64,000 bases of DNA from Buxus sempervirens (GCA_947561395.2 OX387182.1:2738001-2802000), one strand, 5' to 3'. Shown: positions 23,952 through 35,514, numbered from the stretch's first letter. Program-made: numbers and translations. Notes: generated by a model not told the origin, from the sequence alone.

Positions 23952-24454
23952 TCCTTCAATCTCCAGCAGGATTCCTTAAGTTCCAGAGTTTGATTCAGCT
24001 CAGCCAAGGGAAGAGGAGAACGGAGATAGCAGAGAGAGAAGAGAGTGTAAAGTGAAGAGGGGTTTGGCTCCTTCATATGAAACAAGAGAGGGTTTCCACA
24101 CTTAAACCAATTTTGCTCTAATAACACAACCAATTCCCAAGTTCGTCCTTCTCTCATTGCGTATACATTATTACCATTTTGCCACTCTTTCTACTACACA
24201 CAAAAATTACATACATGACATTCTCTCATTACAAATCAGTTTGCCAATTCACTTAGAAAAATTTACTAGCTAAAATGAACTTGCATTTTATGCTTACCTT
24301 AGTTGCTCTTCCCAAAAGCTCTCATTAGCTAAAGGAACCATACACCTCAAGTCAAGGCTGGTCCACCTTCGTAATACAATACAAAATGTATTAAAAATAT
24401 CCAGATTGTCTCAATTTAGTAAACTAGTTATTTACCAATATTTGGGGTTTCACA

Positions 24455-24740
24455 ATTTGGTTGCATTTTTCATATTTGAAGGAAGGATGATATTTGTCAA
24501 GGCAGTTAGGATGTTTTCTAGATTCCGTACTAACAATTTTTTTCGTAACTTTTCTTTTACTTATCTACATGTTTAGTCTTAGTGATTTAAATTTTAAACA
24601 AAGAGGTAGGTTTGTCCTTTATTGAAGTATAAAATCAAATTTCAAGCTCATCTTATGCTGGTTCTTGAGAGGGTTCCAATTCAGTTTATTGAATTATTGA
24701 GTCGTAGTGACCTTTTCTATGGTTTATAACTACTAGTGAA
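24455..24740 (+). repeat. AT-rich dispersed repeat, copy 3 right part
   Basis: Continues the copy interrupted at 16,175. It shares with 4,280-4,530 the blocks TCAAGGCA, ATCTACATGTTTAGT, AAACAAAGAGGTAGG and GAAGTATAAAATCAA. Confidence 0.8.
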
Positions 24741-25110
24741 AAGCAAAAGAAAAAGGAAAATGCTGTTAATTTTTTTTTAGACAACATGACTTGCTAAAGG
24801 AAAGCACAATAGATAAAATTTTAAATTTTGATTTGCTAAAACATAATGAGAATACAATCGTGAATTGTTGATGTTGGAATATAAAAGAAAAGAAAACTAT
24901 GTGGTCTAAATATAAAACGCAGATAATTATGAATAAGGGAAATATTGTGCCTGTATTGGATTGAATCATTCTAATTAGAAATTTTAAAAAATTGGTAAAT
25001 ATAACTAGGTAATGATTATCTAAATGGAAAATGTTAAAAGATAAATAGGTAAAGATTATCTAAATGGAAAATGTTATTTCCTTATTAGAATAGGATTTTT
25101 TTATTTAGAA

Positions 25111-25317
25111 CTAGTGGTGGCACGTGCATGCTGCACGTCCTCACACTTAAATGTAGCATAGAAGTAGGGGTTTAAATTTGAATGTAGAAAGGAAAGAGTA
25201 GTGGGGTGGTTATAGTTTTGGATTGTTTTAGCTGGGGAGGGCAATAGTTGAAAAAAAAAAAGTGAGGCTAGAATCTTGGGGAATATTCCCCCCTCTTCCT
25301 TTTACTAATAGTATAGA
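25111..25317 (-). mobile_element. short non-autonomous Helitron
   Basis: On the minus strand it starts TCTATACTATTAGTAAAAGG, preceded by A, and ends CTAG followed by T, as expected for insertion between A and T without target duplication. About 11 bases before the 3' end lies a hairpin with the perfect arms ACGTGC and GCACGT around a 5-base loop (plus strand 25,121-25,137). At 207 bp it has no RepHel coding capacity. Confidence 0.85.
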
Positions 25318-25639
25318 TGATTCCTATTTGAATAGGAATTTTCAGCTTCGTGATTTACACTAAATTTTATCTAATTTGAAATCTAAATATACATGATCTA
25401 ATTCTTAGATAACCAATGAAAGTTGAGACTTGAGGACAATTTTAGATTCTTAGAAATTGATGAAGTAGCTGAGAAGACAGTTTTCTAAAAAGTTGAATCT
25501 TTGATCAAAATGTGTTACCACTGTGAAGGTAGTTATCTATTTTAACGCATAGATTTTTAGAAACTGCTGAATCAATGTAAACACATGTTTAGTGGGGGCA
25601 TTTTCGGCACTGATTATCAGGCCAGAATCTGGCCAGTTC

Positions 25640-26660
25640 GCTTCATTCCTTACTGATGATGGATAATATACACCCATCATCATGTGTAACTCGCTGTGAG
25701 ATCATGCAGCTGATTGACGACTTGCTTTTCGGAACAAATCCGCTTTGAAGAAAACCTTCGTCCATCTGCTTCTTTTGAACAAAATCTTTGCTTCGACCAG
25801 ACACCCCATAGTTTTCTTGAGAACTGTGGAAATCTTCTGCGCCGCCTTTCCTCCTTGACATAGGGCTTCTATTGCGCTGCAATGAAAGGCCTTCATCCCA
25901 TTTGATATCCTTGCTACTATTGCTCTGCAACCCTTCACGTGACTCAACATGGGCTGGGCACAATAAATTTTCTGATCTCTCTTGTTGGGCTGGCTGAGAG
26001 CTCGACATATTACTCCCAACGTCTACACTAGCCCGAGAAGAGGCAATTTGAATTGTCCCTCCATTCTGGTCTGAATTCTAATTAATTCACCTGTCTTGTT
26101 ATCTGCCATCCAGCCAACCTGACCTGACAACATAATCAGTCTTCTGACCACGAAATCTCCCTTGCCTACATGTATTCTCCTATTCTCCACGTCGTCATCT
26201 TCTTCTTCAATCAGCCACTTGAACCACGGGCAACTACTCTGTTGAACAGCCGGTGCTGTAGAAACCAGCATTTCGAAAGAGGCTGAACCATCCTGTAGAC
26301 ATAGAGATCCGGGGATGAACCTGAGAACGGGTTCAACAACCAGCATCACCATCTGACTTAGATCATTTTGCATCAATTTTAATGTCACCAACCTTCATCA
26401 AACCTCCCCCTACACTTTCAATCAATTTGAGCGTAGCTCAAGCTAGGAGACGTTGCGGATACCATCTATTTTAATCCATGTACCCCTCGGCAAGAAAGCT
26501 CCAGTATTGTTCCTTCCCTGAAGTGGAAACCTATAGAAGAACATTTTCATTTGACGCCCAATTTGGACATCTTTCATGATAATGATCCTCCTGAACTCCG
26601 ATACCAACTGCAAAAACATCACTGCTTTCTTAGAAGATAACTTTAACAGTGAGCATTAAA
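25640..26660 (-). pseudogene. LINE ORF1/DUF4283-like remnant
   Basis: Two adjoining minus-strand open pieces and the sequence upstream of them look like the ORF1 region of plant L1 elements, where a DUF4283 domain precedes a zinc knuckle. The visible signs are FFYRFPLQG, then a block LPRGTWIKIDGI near 26,470, then VEPVLRFIPGS and GDFVVRRLIMLSGQVGWM. No zinc knuckle and no reverse transcriptase follow within 1 kb. The frame is interrupted at several points. The assignment is by resemblance only; the residues could also belong to a decayed hypothetical gene. Confidence 0.4.
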
Positions 26661-28430
26661 GCAGCAATTCGAGCATCCCTTGCTGCAACAATTTATGAAG
26701 TGTGGATGTAAAGAAACAGAAGGCTGTTTAGGAATGAATTCAAACCATTGGAGGAGCTGTTAAAAGTCTATAAAAGGGGATATTTTTCATCGTTTTTCAG
26801 GGGAGGAATCAAAAGTGAAGGACACCATACAACCGAGAGTTTATAGAAAAGTGGGGGCTTAAGGCAAGTTATTTTGTGTAGGCCTGTCGACTATTGAAAG
26901 TGAATGGGCAGCCATATATACGGTGCTGGATAGGAATGCAAACTATATGGCCCTATAGATATAGGGCGCAAGCCTAGCCTTGCTGGGCACAATTGGAGGT
27001 TTTTTATTATGGTGTTATGTTATTCCCACGTACATTACAATTTTGGCTTACCTTCCAAAATAAATAAATTCTAACATTGAGCATGATAGACCATGCTCGC
27101 GTGATAATTCTGCCTTTACAGTCAACCAAGCGAAATTTTAGAAGTGTTAGTGGCAGACCACCGTAAGGCTCCAGTGAGCATCCATTGGGCACACTCCCAT
27201 CACCGGCACACATCCCATGTTATGGATCTCACCTATAACCTCATTGCCTTTGACCAGCTCTTCCAACATGGGATGCTCTGTTAATTCTTTTGCTTCTCCT
27301 CCTTTGTGAATCTTCTACTTCAATCATCCTTTCTCACCTTACAAAACATCACATCTTTAATAGCCTCTTGCAAGTAAGACAACCCTTCTCAATTAGCCAC
27401 CTGCTCTTGTCTCTGAGGAACAACTACCACATATGGAACCCAGACTTGACTGGTACTATTATTATTATTGCAAGGAATTATAAGGAATCAAGCGAATCAA
27501 GGTTACCAAAGGCTTTATGATGGAGCTAGATTTACTTGCTTTTATGCTTCCATGTGCGTGTTCACTATATATATATATATAAATATTGCCATGTATATGA
27601 TTACAATATATACATATAGAGAGAGACACAGAGAACCTAAACTGAGTCTAATGTCTAGAATTGTTCCTAGGGCTAAGTTAGACATGAATTCTATACATTA
27701 AGAAGAAAGGAAAAAGTTTTGAACTCTAATTTAGCAAGTTTAGGAGTAGGGTTTGGTCTATAATACAATTGTCTTACAAGTTGACTGGCCCATCCCAGTT
27801 GGATTCCATCTGGTTTCTTACTCATGGTTTTTCAAGTATCCTTATTTTCATCCACTTTATCTCTCCCATTCTAGTCATCTTTTTGTTCTGCTGCTTCTTT
27901 TTGTCATTAACATTATAGTGTCATGCATTGTGAGAAAAATAAGGTTGCAGACAAGTTGTCTCAATCTTCTCATTGACTCTTTTCTTTTTCATGACCATTG
28001 CTTTTCTCTATGGAGTATCTTATCATTCTACCTGACCCAGATGACACAGCAAAATCATATGCCGAAGACTTTATCAAATGGATACTGAAAGTTTGGTTGT
28101 TATTACATGGTTAATGAAAATGGTTTACTTGGCTTATGGTGCAAATAAAAGAGATAGTGCCTGTGTATCATGCTTCTTGTGTTAATCAATATGAATTAAG
28201 TAATGCTAATTCCTCATTACCAAGCTCCTCCAACACAATAATACTACAATAATTCCTTATTCTACGTCTAGACCCTACCAAATGTGTCCAAACTAGAAGT
28301 CTTATGTGGTATTTAGCAAGAATCTGATTGATTAATCTAGTCAAAGGCAGTTGAATTATAACTGTAGGCGTGAAACCTGGTTCTGTTTTACCTGGGTTTA
28401 CATCAACCCAATACCAAGCCAAGGTTTGTG
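26661..28430. other. intergenic, nothing recognised
   Basis: No domain-bearing frame or element ends. A short TATATA run lies at 27,567-27,582. Open frames here are short, unsupported and lack codon-like composition. Confidence 0.45.
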
Positions 28431-28680
28431 ACTTAAACCAAAACTGAACCGAATTTAAAACCGATCACTCAGAACCAAAAACTGAACAAATATGTATATA
28501 CAGTTTCAGTTCGATTAAATTTAGTAAAACATATATTAAAGTTGGGTTTCAGTTCGGTCGGTTTCATCAAAATACCAACCAAGATGAATCCGGTTTACAT
28601 ATGTTAAGACCAAAAGCTAGCCATAACCAAAACCGACTCCGGGTCGGTTGGTTTTCATTTTTCAACATAACCAGGCTGGA
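28430..28680. repeat. hAT-MITE-like AACCGAACC-rich segment
   Basis: Repeated ACCGAACC/GGTTCGG-like motifs in both orientations (AAACTGAACCG, GTTCGGTCGGTTT, AAACCGACTCCGGGTCGG), the same composition as the interior of the hAT-type MITE at 3,505. Ends and duplication were not found. Confidence 0.35.
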
Positions 28681-28814
28681 CCTGTAAGAAAAGGGCATAA
28701 CGAAGGATCAAAATTTGTTTGAGTTGTACATAACAGCGTTGATGACACCAATGCATTTCCAATTGGGTCCTTCCACTACAGGAGCTAAACTCATTACAAT
28801 CTTAATTAGTCCAG

Positions 28815-28840
<26 letters not shown>
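28815..28840. repeat. (CT)n microsatellite
   Basis: Thirteen TC units followed by a short T-run. Confidence 0.9.
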
Positions 28841-28846
<6 letters not shown>

Positions 28847-28965
28847 GTTACTCTTTTCAGTTGGAAAATGTAAAATTTGACAATCCAATGAAGAAAACCC
28901 TCACACCGTTTTATCTAAAGTACTCATGCTTTTGGGATCCACAACGTGGATAATTAATTTGAATA

Positions 28966-29160
28966 GGTGTTAACGGTTAAGAGCCATATGCCTCTTCTAC
29001 TCTCAACAACAATGCACCTTACTTCAAACATCAACAGCATGTTCAAAACATTGAACATCCTTCCATCAAGAAAAACCAAAATGAAAAAAAAAACAGCATT
29101 AAAAAGAGGCCTCAATTACAACTTTCTTGCCCCTTCACTGTTAAACCCATACATCATGAT
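28966..29160 (+). repeat. duplicate of the zinc-finger gene 3' flank
   Basis: Matches 31,758-31,975 in direct orientation: GAGAGCCATATGCCTCTT, AACATCAACAGCATGTTCAA, GGCCTCAATTACAACTTTC and CCCATACATCAT. The other copy lies within 600 bp downstream of the stop codon of the minus-strand CCCH gene and may be part of its 3' region. Confidence 0.8.
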
Positions 29161-29270
29161 AGTAACAGCTGTTGCAGTTGATGTTGTTATAGGTACGATG
29201 AGTCGCAGATGATAATGTTAACCATGCCTGCTTGTATTTTGCTAGCTTTTTATGTGACTTGATTGCTTTC
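29158..29270 (+). repeat. local direct repeat, first copy
   Basis: Repeated at 29,690-29,810, with shared blocks TAGTTGATGTTATTA-like, AGCAGATGATAATGTTGACC-like and TTTTTATGTGAC. Confidence 0.65.
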
Positions 29271-29689
29271 CTAAGGTATCTCTCCACAATCGCGGCCTTC
29301 CTAAATGTTCGATTAGTACTTCTTTAGAAATTGGCCGCTAATCGTTTTTTTCTTATCAGCCCTTAAGATCTTCAAACACGCATGCGCCTTCGACTGGACG
29401 TCCTTGATTCCTAACTGTCCTTCCAACGTGGTTGATCATTCAACGTAGAGAAATTCTTTCTTGCCAATGGGCAGCAAAGATTTTTAATTGTTGAAAAACT
29501 ATCCTTCACAGTTCTAAAACGTTTTTTTTTTTTTTTTTCTCTTTTTATTTTCTTTTTAATGGTTGAAAAACTATGCATTCATCAAATAAATGACTAAAAG
29601 TTATAACATCTTTTTCTTTCACTTAAATTTTATGTAACTAATTGCAACTAATAATTTACACTCAAACAAGAGGGGTTTTTATGTCCCTT

Positions 29690-29810
29690 GCTTATGGTAG
29701 CAGCATCTGTTGTAGTTGATGTTATTACAGCGAATAAGGAGTAGCAGATGATAATGTTGACCGGGTACCTACCTATATTTGGTAGGTTTTTATGTGACAT
29801 CACTGCTTAA
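29690..29810 (+). repeat. local direct repeat, second copy
   Basis: Partner of the repeat at 29,158. Between the two lies unassigned sequence with an 18-base T-run near 29,523. Confidence 0.65.
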
Positions 29811-29929
29811 TTCACTTTGATTTGATTTGGGTCATCGCCCATTAACAGGGCTATCAAGTGCTGTCCTGCCTGTTTGTAGATTAGGCTTTTTGTCAGATGT
29901 TACATCATACATCAGTTTCAACCGTTGCC

Positions 29930-31280
29930 TAAGAAACTTCCGGTAGGAGTGCCATATCACCGGCGATTTCTGCACAATGCTGGGAACAATCTTTCTGTGG
30001 CTTTAGAAACTCGCGGCAAAACATAGGGCCGGTTATTAATAATTGCCTGAAAGTGTCACAGCGCCGGGTGCTACTGTAAAACGCCGGAAAGAAAATTTGT
30101 TTCCGTCAAGAACTCGCCGGCAGAGTCAGGGCCGGCTATCCACCGGAAAGTGTCTCCCTGGCGGCTTCTGCCACACGCTAGAAATGATTTTCCCTCCGCT
30201 TCAAAACCTCGCCGCTAGAACACCACGGAAGGTCCTAAAAAAACGCCGGAAACAGTGTCGCATCACCAGCTGCATCTCTGAAACGTCGGATAAAGCTTTT
30301 GTCGTTGAAATTAGGAACTCGTCGCGAAATTCTTCGGAAGGCTCAAAATAATCGGATGAAAGGGTCAGATCATCCGCGGATATACCTTTCAGTAACAAAC
30401 TCGCCGTCTGAACACAACGGGCGCCTGTGGCAACCTGGAACTGGTCCTCACCGGCAGCTCCAAGATACGCCGGAAAATATGTTCCGATGCATTTAGATAA
30501 TCGCCGGTAAAACATTCGTGCATCTCCGTACATGCGCCTGTAATTGATATCACCAGCGGTAAAGAAAACACCGGAAATAAAAAAACCCGCCGGAAAAAGA
30601 AACAGAAGCGGCCATCTAAAACGACAGATATATTATCACCGGCTGTAAACACGCCGGAAAAGAGATCCATCGGCCTCAACTATCGACGGCAAAACAAAAC
30701 AGAGGCGGATTAAGAAACCGCCGCATATAATTTTGAGCGACGGTTTGGAAAACGCCGGCAAAACAATCAGGGGGCGACTTTAAACCTCCGTCAGTTTGCT
30801 GACCGCCGGTAAAGTATTCCGCCGACCATGGAATCTAAGCCAAAATTGATAGTGGCGGTTTTGTTGACCGCCGGCTATAATTTTCAGCGGCGGTTTTACG
30901 ACGCCGGCAAATAATTCCGCTGCTAGCAAACCGCCGCCAAAAACTATTTGCGGCGGCTTTAAAAACCGCCGGCTATAAGTTCTAGCGGCGGTCTAATTTA
31001 CGCCGGCAAAAGATTTCCGCCGGTATATAACTGACGCCATGTAAAGTACAGCGGCGGTTTTGCTTTGTGCCGGTAAAGCTTTCCGCCGGAAAGTTTACAC
31101 ATGCGGCTTTATAACCGCCGGAAATTGTTATCACCGGCGGTTACGTATTTTCTGAAAAAACTCCCGTCAGATTTTCCAACCGCCGGCATAAAAATCAGAG
31201 GCGGCTTTTTAAACAGTAGAGGAAATGTGCCGTACCTACTCCAGGAATCCGCCGGTAAAAAGCAGTGGCGGCTGTATCCG
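29930..31280. repeat. CGCCGG-motif array, CACTA-like
   Basis: A CG-rich island in AT-rich surroundings, made of dozens of imperfect motifs such as ACCGCCGG(C/T)AAA and their complements GCGGCGGTTTT, spaced roughly 20-40 bp. To the left the motifs are mostly in one orientation and more degraded; to the right, from about 30,700, the two orientations alternate. Subterminal arrays of this kind are known from plant CACTA (En/Spm) elements. However, I find neither CACTACAAGAAA-type ends nor a transposase. It may be an internal relic of such an element. Open frames across it on both strands are artefacts of the composition. Confidence 0.5.
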
Positions 31281-31757
31281 TAAACACTAAACAAATGGAT
31301 CTGTAACATTTTATAAGCCCAAATGTGTTTCTTCCTCTTTTATTTTTCTCTTCTTCACATTGCCTAAGAAAAATCAAGACAACTAAATTTATTCCCATGT
31401 GCACAAGAGGGGGAAAAAAACCTATAATACAGGGGCCTAATGATCAATTTAAACATGGTTCACTATGGTCTCTTCTGTTGCTGCTCTTGATGCTATGGTT
31501 GTTTTTGCGGCTGCTGCTGCAGCTTCTTTTGCTTCTGGTTGTGTTTACTTATGAGCTTCGCATAGAAGAGCTCATTCCATACATCCAGGAAGACCCCAGT
31601 GGATGCCTTCCTTTCAACAAAAATGCCCATCCTCCAAACATCAACATAGACTTGGGAGGAACAAAGAAAAGAGCTCGTATAACGAAGAGGGGGGATAACA
31701 TACCAAATGTGAAAAAAAATTAAAGATATTTAAACAATTATAACAAACTCCAATAAA

Positions 31758-31975
31758 TGTTACATGGTTGAGAGCCATATGCCTCTTTCAGTTTCAACAA
31801 CAATGCCCCTCCTCCTCCTAACATCAACAGCATGTTCAAAACATCGAAAATATAATCGTTCCATCAAGAAAAATAAAAACATATAAAAAATTACATTAAG
31901 AAAAGGCCTCAATTACAACTTTCTTGTCCCTTCCCTGTTAAACCCCAGATACTGTTTTTTACCCATACATCATAA
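31758..31975 (+). repeat. second copy of the 28,966 repeat
   Basis: See the partner copy. A shorter partial match (AATGCCCATCCTCCAAACATC) occurs at 31,622-31,642, so the motif exists at least two and a half times within 3 kb. Confidence 0.75.
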
Positions 31976-32340
31976 ATTAGATAAATGAGAAACAAAAGCT
32001 TTTTGTTTCATTTCAATGAAACATGTAGCACTTTCAAGAACAGAAAAATTAGTTGTAACCCAGAAAAAAAGTCTTAAATTCCGGACATCTTCAGAGTAAG
32101 TCGCCTAACCTGAGTGGGTCTACTGAATATGATCCCCAGGAGAGGCGCCTTTCACCCTTTTCTGACTCTTTGTTGTAACCAATAAATGAAGAAAATGAAT
32201 TTTCTTTCCCACTTTCTATCCCCCTATTCTTTCTTCCTCTTGCTGCCATTGCCCTGTTTCCCCCCAACATGCCATAAAAAAATATACTATTTACTAAAAT
32301 CTATCCCCAAGGTGGTTTCCATGAAACAATTTCAGTTCCA
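31976..32340 (-). other. 3' region of the CCCH gene
   Basis: Non-coding sequence downstream of the stop codon, probably mostly 3'UTR. The end of the transcript cannot be fixed from sequence alone. Confidence 0.4.
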
Positions 32341-34539
32341 CTAAACCACAAGCTGATCAAGCTGCATCTGCTCAAGCCATGCTCCCAAGACCGAGTGATC
32401 AATAGAATCAATCTGAGAGTTGGAATTAGAACCCTCACCAACCGCAGAAGATGCAGCACCAGAGTTTGACACTGCAAGGTTTTCTTTAATCTCAGGTGGT
32501 GACTCCTTAACTAAGGATTGAACCCATGATAGATCAGGCTCTTCTCCATTGCTCCCCATCTCAAATGAAGATGATCTCCTGAACCTGCCCAATTCATCCC
32601 CATGAACAGCCCAATCTAATTTTCCATTTGGTGATCCCCATTTTGTTGAACAATTTGCACTGGATCCCAACATTGCAGTGCCACCGGGTAAAAGATCACG
32701 AGAGCTCAGGCTGCGGAGCTGCTGTTGCTGCTGCTCACGTTGAGAAAACGCAGAGAGCCGAGAGCTCATTGGTGAGAGAGGCTCCACATTGCGGGGAGAC
32801 ATCATTCCTGGAGATGGAATACCAAATGAAGCCTGCAAGAAAGGGTGATCAACATTTTTTGGGGAGAAAACACTTGTGTTAATTGGAGCTAACATGCTTT
32901 GCTGTTGTTGAAATTGATTAAAAACTGCTGGTTTGTGGGAAGACGAAAACGCTGCAGCAGCTTGATCAGAGTATCGAGGGGACGACGAGAGTTCAGCAGA
33001 AAAGAGCTCCTCAAGGTTTGAAGGTGCTAGGGTTTTGGAACGACCGGAACGGGTCACAGAGGTGGAACCAAGGCGAGGCTGTGAATAGCATGCCAAGTCA
33101 TTTAAGAGCTGCTGTTGGTGCACCTCAAAATCCTGAAGCATATTCAACTCCTCCATTGGAATATCTCTAGCGTTTAAGGATGATCTTAAGCGACTAGATT
33201 GAAGATTGCTTCCTGGGAGATGCAAAGTTGGGACATTCGGCTGTGGCCAGGCCATTGATGAATGAGACATGCCACTTGCAGATGGAGACATAGGTGGAGT
33301 GAAAGGTGAAGGTGACATTACAGACATCGATGAAGGAGAACCCGGCAAGAGGTTCATTGCTGCAGCCATCTCCATTGCATTAGCTGCAGAGGTTGAGCGA
33401 GGCGAAGGAACAGCTGAACCTGTCGATACGTAAAGCGGTCGAAGTTCCTCTGATGTATGAGCAAAGAAGCAGACCCGTCGATTGCAGCTTGTACCATCCT
33501 TGCAAAGCCTTGTCCTGTACTGTGCAGGGTGGAGCCAGCACTCAAAAACTCCATGAGCATATTCACACAGATCACCACGTCTACAAGCCCCTTTTCGAAA
33601 ATCAGGGCAAGGAACGCAGCTGTAGTGAAACTTTCTTGGATCTCGCCTCCTTGCGTTCTCTCCAGGATGGACAAAAGGACATTCAGTCCAATCATGCGAA
33701 TATGCTCGGGAACAAGGTCTCACCTTAAATGAGAACATACGAAACTCATCTGTAGCATAGATGCTGTTCTTGATGTCAGGGAGAGATGGATCAATGGGGT
33801 ATTCTTTCTTCTCGGATGCTGAAGATGGAGGAAGATCACTGAACTTCAAAGTCATCGGTGAAGACGTTGAATCAGAAGCAGAAGAGGGCGATCCATTTTC
33901 CGGCGACGACGAAAGAGGTGGTGAATTGGAATTTGAAGTGGCTACGGAGACCCGAAGATGGTGCTCATTCACAGAACAATCAGAAGAAGAATTGTGAGAG
34001 AGGAGTTCTCTGAGGGAAGTTTTCACATTTGGGAGCTTTGGAGAAACAACAAGCACATCGACAGGACGACAACCATTGGCGTCCACAGAGTTTGGATCAG
34101 CACCTGCTTCTAAAAGCAGCTTTACAACATCAGCCGCATTACAAGACCCACCAGAGGCAGCACAGTGAAGTGCAGTGCTCTTATCCGGGCCACAAGATCT
34201 GTTTACATCGGCAATAGAAAGAGAGAGCAACAACTTGACGACATCAATACTTCCATAGGTAGCAGCAACCATTAATGGGGTTCTGTGTTCAAACACCATC
34301 TTGGAGCCCTTCCGGCGCCCATACCAGAGACCAATCTCGTCAATCGCAGACCCATCGAGTTCGATCGATCTCTTAAAGCCTTCAAGATCATTGTTAGCAG
34401 CAAGTTCAAGCAAACTGGAGTAAGAATCGTCAGTTACAACTGTTAGATTATTCATGTCTTTGTTCGCCGGTTTACACTCTCCCGGAGACGACGAAGAGGG
34501 AGATGACTTGGATTTTAAGTGATCTGGACCACCACACAT
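32341..34539 (-). CDS. ankyrin/CCCH tandem zinc-finger protein (TZF7/8-like)
   Basis: An intact, single-exon coding region of 732 residues. Two ankyrin repeats occupy about residues 86-165 ([20 protein letters not shown], then [11 protein letters not shown] and [13 protein letters not shown]). The plant-specific arginine-rich tandem zinc finger follows. Finger 1 is C311-X7-C319-X5-C325-X3-H329 and, after exactly 16 residues, finger 2 is C346-X5-C352-X4-C357-X3-H361. The conserved arginine-rich lead-in ([16 protein letters not shown]) is present. The C-terminal half is Ser/Gln/Pro-rich and low in order, ending with the conserved [13 protein letters not shown] and [13 protein letters not shown] segments. 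Architecture and length match the Arabidopsis OXS2/TZF7 and TZF8 group, proteins that bind RNA or DNA, shuttle between cytoplasm and nucleus and act in stress responses. The MCGG start is typical of the family. It is preceded by a 5'UTR intron and two uORFs. Confidence 0.96.
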   Translation of the reverse strand: MCGGPDHLKSKSSPSSSSPGECKPANKDMNNLTVVTDDSYSSLLELAANNDLEGFKRSIELDGSAIDEIGLWYGRRKGSKMVFEHRTPLMVAATYGSIDVVKLLLSLSIADVNRSCGPDKSTALHCAASGGSCNAADVVKLLLEAGADPNSVDANGCRPVDVLVVSPKLPNVKTSLRELLSHNSSSDCSVNEHHLRVSVATSNSNSPPLSSSPENGSPSSASDSTSSPMTLKFSDLPPSSASEKKEYPIDPSLPDIKNSIYATDEFRMFSFKVRPCSRAYSHDWTECPFVHPGENARRRDPRKFHYSCVPCPDFRKGACRRGDLCEYAHGVFECWLHPAQYRTRLCKDGTSCNRRVCFFAHTSEELRPLYVSTGSAVPSPRSTSAANAMEMAAAMNLLPGSPSSMSVMSPSPFTPPMSPSASGMSHSSMAWPQPNVPTLHLPGSNLQSSRLRSSLNARDIPMEELNMLQDFEVHQQQLLNDLACYSQPRLGSTSVTRSGRSKTLAPSNLEELFSAELSSSPRYSDQAAAAFSSSHKPAVFNQFQQQQSMLAPINTSVFSPKNVDHPFLQASFGIPSPGMMSPRNVEPLSPMSSRLSAFSQREQQQQQLRSLSSRDLLPGGTAMLGSSANCSTKWGSPNGKLDWAVHGDELGRFRRSSSFEMGSNGEEPDLSWVQSLVKESPPEIKENLAVSNSGAASSAVGEGSNSNSQIDSIDHSVLGAWLEQMQLDQLVV

Positions 34540-34546
34540 ACTTAAA

Positions 34547-35425
34547 TCAGCTGGTAATCGACCTGAACAGACAACAACATCCCATTAAAATCAAAACACT
34601 AATACCAAATCATTCGAAAAAATGTTAATGAGAATTCAGCAGATTCAAGAATTTAGAAAATAAATAATGATATGATTCACACTAAAAGCTTTGGGGAAGA
34701 AAAATTGAAATTTAGCAGAACAGTGAAAAATCTCCGTTTTGGAAACTAAATACGTGATCAAGACTTATTAGTGAAGACTGCGAGAATTCATGAATTCGAA
34801 TGTAAATTTTAAAAAAAAAGCTATCTATAGAAAATATCAGTTGAGGAAACAAGCTAGATAGGGGGACAATTAATAGGAGATCGTGAGATCTCTGCCAGCG
34901 CAAGTTACACGAGAAAGATGCAAAAATATAGATTATAAGTCGGCATAGATATCGTCGAAAACACTGCTCCTGCAGATTTGTTGTGAAATCAAATCAAGTA
35001 TCAATACCTTTACAAATGATTCATATACCGATCATTTCATCTTGTTCGCTAACCAAAAACATAGATTTGAAGGAAAGTAGTAATCAAATCACGAAAATAC
35101 GAACTGCAGAACGGTTCCGCCAAACTGTTAAAAGGAAAGGTAAGGTATCCGTCTGGCTTAGATCCACCAGGAACGAACGGAGCATGAAACGATTCTAATT
35201 ACGATACTTTCCTAAAACTCAGCGAACAATCTTCACAATACGAAAAGAAAGTTCAGATCGTCACAAAATAAAAAACTCGCACATTTGGAATTTTCAACCG
35301 AAAACAAAAACCGACTCGGAGATCACTACAAGGATCGTTTCACAAGTCAGCAGAAGGAACCGCTAGTCCATCGACTCAGATTCAAACAAAGCTCACCTAC
35401 CGATTTCCACAATCTCCGCCTTCAT
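34547..35425 (-). promoter_or_regulatory. uORF 2 of the CCCH gene, spliced
   Basis: The frame starts with ATG at 35,425, crosses the predicted 5'UTR intron and ends with TGA at 34,549-34,547. It encodes 14 residues (MKAEIVEIGRSITS). The stop codon ends 7 bases before the main ATG, a distance usually too short for efficient reinitiation, so the uORF could limit translation. In unspliced RNA it would end differently, at the TAG that overlaps the donor. This is a prediction from the leader model. Confidence 0.5.
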
Positions 35426-35514
35426 CAGCTAAAAGATGAACCGAAACACCACTGAATCACTTCGAATCTGCCGATAAACCCCAAGAAACAAAAATCCACT
35501 TCACCGATCTAAAT

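Larger units (their letters stand above)
16176..24454. mobile_element. probable solo LTR carrying a nested chromovirus
   Basis: The insertion begins TGTAACGACC and ends GGGGTTTCACA. It is flanked by the 5-bp duplication ATTTG (16,171-16,175 and 24,455-24,459). Repeat copy 1 shows the uninterrupted site near 4,280. After removal of the inner element and one copy of its duplication, about 2.57 kb remains. I see no second copy of the terminal sequence, no primer site and no gag or pol, so the simplest reading is a solo LTR of a large Ty3-type element, whose LTRs typically start TGTAAC and end in ACA. A LARD-type derivative is an alternative. The right part contains repeated GAGCGCCCG-like motifs (23,280-23,540) and a (CTT)n run. 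Confidence 0.7.

Noticed and set aside
28770-28790. CACTACAGGAGC as the left end of a CACTA element spanning the CGCCGG array
   Set aside because: No matching inverted end is present to the right of the array and no 3-bp duplication; probably coincidence.
30043-30679. Open frames on both strands in the CGCCGG array
   Set aside because: Composition artefact: a CG-rich motif array is low in stop codons. No domain and no splice or start context.
31325-31723. 132-codon plus-strand open frame with a leucine-rich stretch
   Set aside because: The leucines come from CTT/CTG repeats; it overlaps the duplicated 3' flank of the CCCH gene and has no homologue I can name.
33354-34217. Several open frames opposite or out of frame with the CCCH gene
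   Set aside because: Shadows of a strong coding region.
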